NCBI GenBank assembly: GCA_022563115.1 | Contig: JADFNY010000111.1 | Location: 1-9,570 of the forward strand | Length of the DNA stretch: 9,570 nt | Direction of reading: 5' to 3' | Source: Acidobacteriota bacterium | Lineage (GTDB): Bacteria; Acidobacteriota; UBA890 | Shown: positions 5,838 through 9,570 of the stretch, piece after piece | Position numbering within the stretch: the first letter of the stretch is position 1 | Layout of the letters: the number at the start of each line of letters is the position of its first letter | Made by a program: the position numbers and the translations under genes | Notes under the pieces: generated by a model | What the model was told of the DNA's origin: nothing | What the model saw: only the letters and a program-made list of their open reading frames with translations | Databases searched by the model: none

Positions 5838-8119
5838 GACCCCTCCGCCCTGACCGTGACAGCGACTGGGCGCTCCGACAGTGCAACGGCGCGCCGCACG
5901 ATCCCGTCCTCGTTCGGTAGCACGTGCTCCCACGACGGCCCGAGCGGGATGAACGTGTCCTCGCCGCAGTAGCGCTCGATGTGGGGGAGGGCACCGTCGA
6001 CCCGATCCGGGTAGGCCTCCACCAGCGCGGTGACCAGCGCCTCGCTGACGCCGCCGGTTCGTCGTCCCTCGTCGACGATCAAGACACGGCCGGTTTTCGA
6101 TGCCTGGTCACAGACCGTCTCGACGTCGAGGGGCAGCAGCCATCTCAGGTCGACGACGCGGGCCCCGATCCCGTGCTGCTCGCGCAGGACATGCGCGGCT
6201 CTCAGCGAGCGCCACAGGCCATTCGCCCAGCTGACGATCGTCAGCGCGGGCTCGTCGCCGGCGTTTTCGTCGTAGACGCGAGCGCGGCCGAGCTCTACGG
6301 CGCGGCCGGGGGCGGGGAAGGAGTCGAGCCAGCCGTCGTCGCCTTCTTCGACGAGATCACGGGTTCGATACAAGGCGATCGGCTCGACGAAAAAGACGAT
6401 GCGACCGTCGACACGGGCAAGGGCCATCGCCGTGCGCAGCATCCCCACCGCATCGTCGCCACGCGCCGGCGACGCGATGACGACGCCCGGAACATCGCGC
6501 AGCGCCGCGATGCTGTTGTCGTTGTGAAAGTGACCGCCGAAGCCGCGCTGGTAGCCCCAACCGGCGATACGGATCACCATCGGGTTGCTGAGCTGACCGC
6601 GCGAAAAAAACTGCAGGGTCGCCGCCTCGCCGCGCACTTGGTCCTCGGCGTTGTGGTAGTAGGCGAGGTACTGGATCTCGGGGACCGGGAGGAAGCCCAG
6701 TTGGGCGGCGCCGATCGCCATCCCGAGAATGCTCTGCTCGTCGAGCAGGGTGTTGAACACCCGCCCGGCGCTGGTTTTCTCGTAGAGCTGGTCGGTGACG
6801 CCGTAGACGCCGCCCCGCTTGCCGACATCCTCGCCGAAGACGAGCATCTCGGGGTACTTGGCGAGTAAATCGTGCAAGCCCCAGTTGAGCAGTTGGGCGA
6901 GGTGGCGGGGTTTGTCGGACTCGGGTAGCCGGTCGACGCCGCCGAAATGGGCGGCGCGCGCCTCGCCATAGTCGGTACGCTCGGCCTCGGCGCGTACTTC
7001 ATCGGGGGAGTAGGGCGCCAGCGGATGCATGATCTCGTCGGCGCTGCCGAGGTGGGGGCGTGTTGCCGCCTCGCGTGAGGCGCGCTGTACCCGGTTGCGT
7101 GACTCGTCGTACAGGGCCTCGAGCTCGGACCCTGTGGCGAGTCCTGCCTCGATCGCACGGCGGGTGTTGAGGTACAGCGGATCGCGGGCCTCGTCCTTTT
7201 TGATCTCCTCGATGTTCCGGTACGCAAGCTCGACATCGGAACCGGCGTGGCCGAGCAGACGCACGACGTCAAGGTGCAAAAATGTCGGCGCCCTTCGGTT
7301 GCGACAGTGCTCGACCGCCCGGGACGCGGTGTCGTAGGTGGCCGCGAGGTCGAGGCCGTCGGCATGGAAATACGACAGGCCGGGCTGTGCGCCCCAGCGC
7401 CTCTCGATCCATCCGCTCGGCGTGCTGACCGAGATCCCCAGACCGTTGTCCTCGCAAACGAACAGGATCGGCACCGGCAGATACTGGTAGCGGGCCCACA
7501 GCGCCGCGTTTACCGCGCCCAGAGCGGTGGAGTGGTTGAGGCCGGCGTCGCCGCCGCTGCACACGACGATGGCATCGTCGGGAAACGGCAGCGGCAGGCC
7601 GAGATGCTTGGCGCGTTCGATCGAGACGGCGTGGCCGACGGCCTTCGGAAAATGCGACGCGATCGTGCTGGTCTGGGGATAGATCCACAGGGGGACGCTG
7701 CCGAAGACCTTGTGCCGGCCGCCGGAGATAGGATCGTCCATGGAGGCGGTCAGCGACAGCAGGGTATCGAAGATCGGCGTCTGCCCGGGGACCTGGCGCG
7801 CACGCTCGACGAAAAAGCCTCCCGACCGGTAGTGCAGGAAGGCCGGATCGGTCGGCTGCAGGGCCGCGGCGACCGCGGCATTCACCTCGTGGCCGGCGCT
7901 GGCGATCGTGTAGTAGCCTTCGTCACGATCCTTGAGCGCGCGCGCCTCGACGTCGAGGTGCCGCACGACGTAGAGGGTTTCGAGCAGGTCGAGGAAACGA
8001 TGGCCCGTCAGGGTCGTATCTTCGTCGACGGGCTCGGCGCGATCGGCGGGCGGACGCTCGTCCAGGTCACGGAAGAGCGTGCGCAGGTTCGCTTCGAGAA
8101 CGTCGGCTCGGCTGCTCAT
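5834..8119 (-). CDS. Fused alpha/beta E1 component of a 2-oxoacid dehydrogenase (thiamine diphosphate-dependent)
   Basis: A 761-residue protein with E1-alpha and E1-beta in one chain, of the pyruvate/branched-chain 2-oxoacid dehydrogenase type. E1 decarboxylates a 2-oxoacid on ThDP and passes the acyl group to the lipoyl arm of E2. The alpha half (about 40-370) has YRSGGFF, a ThDP/Mg motif running from GGDAGLNHSTALGAVN to CEDNGLGIS (Asp191, Asn225; GDG reads GDA) and GHAGSDVELAYR, which resembles the alpha-subunit loop with the substrate-interacting His. The beta half (about 400-750) has FGEDVGKRGGVYGV with Glu430, LLDEQSILGMAIGAAQLGF, and RGFGGHFHNDNS with a conserved His. Branched-chain substrate is more likely than pyruvate given the fusion and the neighbours, but this is not proven. 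The ATG at 8119 has no clear Shine-Dalgarno sequence. It heads an operon with the acyltransferase. E2 and E3 genes are not in the window. Confidence 0.87.
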   Translation of the reverse strand: MSSRADVLEANLRTLFRDLDERPPADRAEPVDEDTTLTGHRFLDLLETLYVVRHLDVEARALKDRDEGYYTIASAGHEVNAAVAAALQPTDPAFLHYRSGGFFVERARQVPGQTPIFDTLLSLTASMDDPISGGRHKVFGSVPLWIYPQTSTIASHFPKAVGHAVSIERAKHLGLPLPFPDDAIVVCSGGDAGLNHSTALGAVNAALWARYQYLPVPILFVCEDNGLGISVSTPSGWIERRWGAQPGLSYFHADGLDLAATYDTASRAVEHCRNRRAPTFLHLDVVRLLGHAGSDVELAYRNIEEIKKDEARDPLYLNTRRAIEAGLATGSELEALYDESRNRVQRASREAATRPHLGSADEIMHPLAPYSPDEVRAEAERTDYGEARAAHFGGVDRLPESDKPRHLAQLLNWGLHDLLAKYPEMLVFGEDVGKRGGVYGVTDQLYEKTSAGRVFNTLLDEQSILGMAIGAAQLGFLPVPEIQYLAYYHNAEDQVRGEAATLQFFSRGQLSNPMVIRIAGWGYQRGFGGHFHNDNSIAALRDVPGVVIASPARGDDAVGMLRTAMALARVDGRIVFFVEPIALYRTRDLVEEGDDGWLDSFPAPGRAVELGRARVYDENAGDEPALTIVSWANGLWRSLRAAHVLREQHGIGARVVDLRWLLPLDVETVCDQASKTGRVLIVDEGRRTGGVSEALVTALVEAYPDRVDGALPHIERYCGEDTFIPLGPSWEHVLPNEDGIVRRAVALSERPVAVTVRAEGS

Positions 8120-8185
8120 CAGGGATCGCGAGAAATGCGGCGAACGGGCCGGCCCCCCGGGATCGTCGTCGCTTTCGGTGGCTGG

Positions 8186-8214
8186 ATTCTAGCAGGCTAC
8201 AGCCTGCTCTCAGG
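8186..8214 (-). promoter_or_regulatory. Candidate extended -10 promoter for the E1-acyltransferase operon, with a palindrome in the spacer
   Basis: On the minus strand TGC-TAGAAT (8194-8186) is a good extended -10 box about 67 bases before the E1 start codon. The -35 region (CCTGAG at 8214-8209, 17-base spacing) is weak, as extended -10 promoters allow. The 17-base spacer is almost exactly filled by the perfect palindrome at 8191-8208. A protein bound there would block RNA polymerase. The 113-base gap 8120-8232 contains no gene and separates divergent transcripts. Confidence 0.45.
8191..8208. promoter_or_regulatory. 18-base palindrome in the divergent intergenic region (operator candidate or repeat relic)
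   Basis: AGCAGGCT-AC-AGCCTGCT is an inverted repeat of two 8-base arms with a 2-base centre. It overlaps the putative E1 -10 box and lies about 25 bases upstream of the plus-strand OsmC-like start codon. Its arms match the outer arms of the repeat at 3211-3254, including the flanking TCT. It may be a shortened copy of that repeat rather than an operator. Confidence 0.5.
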
Positions 8215-8232
8215 AACAGGAGAGGAGACGCC

Positions 8233-8697
8233 GTGTCCGAAGTCGTCTACGAGGCGCAGATTCGCATCGAACGGGTGAAAGGGCCGTTGCGCATGGCCTA
8301 CTTGCCCGCCGAAGAGCAAGCAGTGGCCTTCGGCGTGCATGGCGCGATCGCCGAGCATTACGGTGTGGCGCCGGAAGTCTCATCGCCCCACGCCACGACC
8401 ATCGACTACTTGATCGCCGCCGCCGGTGGCTGACTGCTCGGCACCTTCGGAGGCGCGCTGGAGGCGCGTCAGGTCGATGCCAGCGACGGCAGGCTGATCG
8501 CAGAGGTCCGCGGCGAGGTTGAAACCGAGGACGGGGTGCTTGTGATACGCCGCATTCACGCTGCCTACACGCTTCAGGCGTCCGAAGAAGTCCTCGAGAC
8601 CGTCCAAAGGGTGCACGACATGCACCGGGAGCACTGCCCCGTGTACCGCTCGATTCACCGAGCGATCGCGATCACGACGGACTTCGAGATCGTCTAG
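8233..8697 (+). CDS. OsmC/Ohr-family selenoprotein, UGA read as selenocysteine at residue 67
   Basis: Read through one TGA (8431-8433), this is a 154-residue protein, the usual length for OsmC/Ohr thiol peroxidases, which reduce organic hydroperoxides with two active cysteines. The GTG start at 8233 has AGGAGA just upstream. The N-terminal half ends in SPHATTIDYLIAAAGG-U67-LLGTFGGALEA, where family members have the peroxidatic Cys at the start of the central helix. The second Cys is present as Cys135 in HREHCPVYRSI. The 68-residue spacing is close to that of family cysteines (about 64-66). After the TGA the frame stays open for 87 codons, with GC-rich third positions and family-like sequence to TAG at 8695. 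A SECIS-like hairpin follows the TGA. Sec-containing OsmC-like proteins have been reported in marine metagenomes. The alternative is a recent nonsense mutation of TGC. No selA, selB or selC is in the window to confirm decoding. Confidence 0.82.
8452..8470 (+). promoter_or_regulatory. Candidate bacterial SECIS stem-loop just downstream of the in-frame UGA
   Basis: GGCGCGC (8452-8458) pairs with GCGCGTC (8464-8470), giving seven base pairs including one G-U, around the five-base loop TGGAG. Known bacterial SECIS elements have a short stem, a small apical loop with a G in its first two positions, and a loop about 16-37 bases after the UGA. Here G is the second loop base and 25 bases lie between the UGA and the loop. 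The element is inside the coding region, as bacterial SECIS elements must be. A weaker competing hairpin (CCT-TCGG-AGG, 8444-8453) lies closer to the UGA. Confidence 0.68.
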
Positions 8698-8732
8698 CCC
8701 GCAGTAGCACCCAGTTGAGAAATGCGGGCTAG
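8694..8732. terminator. Palindrome between convergent genes, containing both stop codons (bidirectional terminator candidate)
   Basis: The arms CTAGCCCGCA (8694-8703) and TGCGGGCTAG (8723-8732) are a perfect 10-base inverted repeat around a 19-base loop. The TAG stop of the plus-strand selenoprotein (8695-8697) lies in the left arm. The TAG stop of the minus-strand gene (complement of 8729-8731) lies in the right arm. The position suits a shared hairpin ending both transcripts, but there is no T-tract on either side. Confidence 0.55.
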
Positions 8733-9570
8733 CGCTGCTGCTGGCCGCCCGAGCGGCGGCTGATGGCGCGGAAGTACTCCTCTACCTGCTTGCGGTAGCC
8801 CTCGGGCACCTCATCGGAGTCGGCGAGGGCCGGACGCGCACGGCCGTCGCCGTCGACGAGCCTTCGCAGCGCGTACTCGAAGAGCTTGAGGTCTTCGATG
8901 ACCTGATCACGAAGCTCGTCGATACCGCGCGGCGTGCCGTCGAACTGCCAGTCACGCATCTCGTCGAGGATCTCGTCGAGGTCGGTCACCTGCTGGCCTT
9001 CGCTGGCGAGCCGGTCGCGCAACGCTTCGGCCTGGTCGACCCGATGATCCCACTCGGCGCCGAGCTGACGAGCCTGGTTGTCCCAGGTGCCGTCCCAGTT
9101 GCCGCCGCCACCGAAGTTGTTGCCCCGCTGACCACCCAAGCGGCCGCCCTGGTTGCGACCGTCGCCCCGCTGGCCACCTTGGCCCAGTTGACCTTGCTGG
9201 CCTTGTTGACTCTGACCCTGCTGACCTTGCTGGCCACCCTGGCCTTGTTCGCCTTGCTGGCCCTGTTCACCCTGCTCGCCCTGCTGACCTTGCTGTTCGC
9301 CCTGCCGCTGGCGTTCGAGACTCTGCTCCGCGCGGTCGGCGAAGGACTCGAGGCCGCGTATCAGGCCGCGGGTCTCGTCGAGTGAGGTGGTGAGGTCGTC
9401 GCGGTCGGCGCCCTCCACGAGGTCGGCAGCTTCGTCGATCATCTCGCCGAGGTGATCGAGGTCGTTGGTGATCTGCTCCTCGAATTGTTCCGCGTAGGGG
9501 CCGAGCCGCTGTTGGGCAACGCCCTTGGAGTAACGGATCTTGTCGGCGAGCTTCGAATCCCGCATCCAGT
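8729..9570 (-). CDS. C-terminal part of a Gln/Gly-rich coiled-coil protein (5' end beyond window)
   Basis: A 280-codon stretch in frame to the right edge. The only visible ATG near the edge (9565) has no ribosome-binding sequence in the five bases available, and the codon before it (TGG) continues the frame, so I treat the gene as partial. Counting from that Met, residues 1-85 are charged and helix-forming (YAEQFEEQITNDLDHLGEM), likely a coiled coil. Residues 86-156 are a low-complexity Gln/Gly/Glu tract grading into GGGGNWDGTW. Residues 157-270 are again charged and helical, ending VPEGYRKQVEEYFRAISRR. No catalytic motif is seen. This layout and the closing YR..VEEYFR motif recall the C-terminal region of large DUF4175-like proteins found near MoxR/von Willebrand operons, but I am not sure of that. 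Confidence 0.7.
   Translation of the reverse strand, partial: WMRDSKLADKIRYSKGVAQQRLGPYAEQFEEQITNDLDHLGEMIDEAADLVEGADRDDLTTSLDETRGLIRGLESFADRAEQSLERQRQGEQQGQQGEQGEQGQQGEQGQGGQQGQQGQSQQGQQGQLGQGGQRGDGRNQGGRLGGQRGNNFGGGGNWDGTWDNQARQLGAEWDHRVDQAEALRDRLASEGQQVTDLDEILDEMRDWQFDGTPRGIDELRDQVIEDLKLFEYALRRLVDGDGRARPALADSDEVPEGYRKQVEEYFRAISRRSGGQQQR
9170..9304 (-). repeat. Low-complexity Gln-Gly-Gln repeat tract inside the coiled-coil protein gene
   Basis: About 45 codons are built mainly from QQG, EQG and GQ units, encoded with CAG/CAA and GGC/GGT/GGG. The repeat is imperfect at both DNA and protein level. It probably forms a disordered linker between two helical regions. The same bases read on the plus strand give a spurious Leu/Thr/Ala hydrophobic peptide. 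Confidence 0.75.

Noticed and set aside
4720..5994. 424-codon open frame on the minus strand overlapping the acyltransferase
   Set aside because: It is an Arg-rich shadow frame. The acyltransferase frame on the same strand carries all the FabD landmarks and couples to E1.
5924..6868. 314-codon open frame on the plus strand opposite E1
   Set aside because: It lies antisense to the conserved beta half of E1 and shows no recognisable protein features.
8233..8433. 66-residue stand-alone protein ending at the TGA
   Set aside because: It would cut the OsmC fold in half exactly at the active-site residue, while family-like coding continues in frame to 8697.
8380..8658. 92-codon minus-strand open frame over the second half of the selenoprotein gene
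   Set aside because: The plus-strand frame beyond the TGA has OsmC features and better third-position GC, so this is a shadow.
9044..9385. Hydrophobic Leu/Thr/Ala plus-strand peptide that looks like a membrane protein
   Set aside because: It is the reverse reading of the Gln/Gly repeat tract; the repeat gives Leu-rich shadow codons.

Overview
This is a GC-rich window from a bacterium. It codes mostly on the minus strand, with one plus-strand gene. The exported proteins (Tat and Sec signals), a long M14 peptidase with Gly-rich inserts, a fused two-domain 2-oxoacid dehydrogenase E1 and a Gln/Gly-rich coiled-coil protein suggest an uncultured Gram-negative lineage such as Acidobacteriota or a relative. 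That placement is inference only; no rRNA or tRNA gene is present.

Layout from left to right. At the left edge is the start of a small minus-strand gene (positions 1-99) beginning MPNLIHALRNE. Next is a doubtful small membrane ORF starting with GTG at 316, just after the M14 carboxypeptidase-like gene (325-3165, minus). A 44-base hairpin repeat (3211-3254) separates the peptidase from an upstream gene for a Tat-exported, PLP-dependent class V aminotransferase (isopenicillin N epimerase-like, 3288-4592, minus). An operon of two overlapping minus-strand genes follows: a fused E1 alpha/beta 2-oxoacid dehydrogenase (5834-8119) and a FabD-like acyltransferase (4773-5837), joined by a 4-base GTGA overlap. 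A divergent promoter region with an 18-base perfect palindrome lies upstream of E1. On its other side is the only plus-strand gene (8233-8697). The right edge holds the C-terminal part of a Gln/Gly-rich protein (8729-9570, minus), convergent with the plus-strand gene across a shared palindrome.

The main result is the plus-strand gene. It is an OsmC/Ohr-family protein whose reading frame is interrupted by one TGA at codon 67, exactly where the family has its first redox cysteine. The frame continues for 87 more family-like codons, including the second cysteine in CPVYR. A stem-loop with a G-containing apical loop starts 18 bases after the TGA and its loop starts 25 bases after it, as expected of a bacterial SECIS. 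I read it as a selenoprotein with a Sec67/Cys135 pair, which ordinary gene calling would cut to 66 residues or call a pseudogene.

The neighbours fit together. OsmC/Ohr enzymes are known to be reducible by dihydrolipoamide or lipoylated proteins, and the divergent operon encodes the E1 of a lipoate-dependent complex. The acyltransferase keeps its Ser and His but has Met where malonyl-specific FabD enzymes have the carboxylate-binding Arg. It may therefore move an uncharged acyl group, possibly one made by the dehydrogenase. These links are inference.
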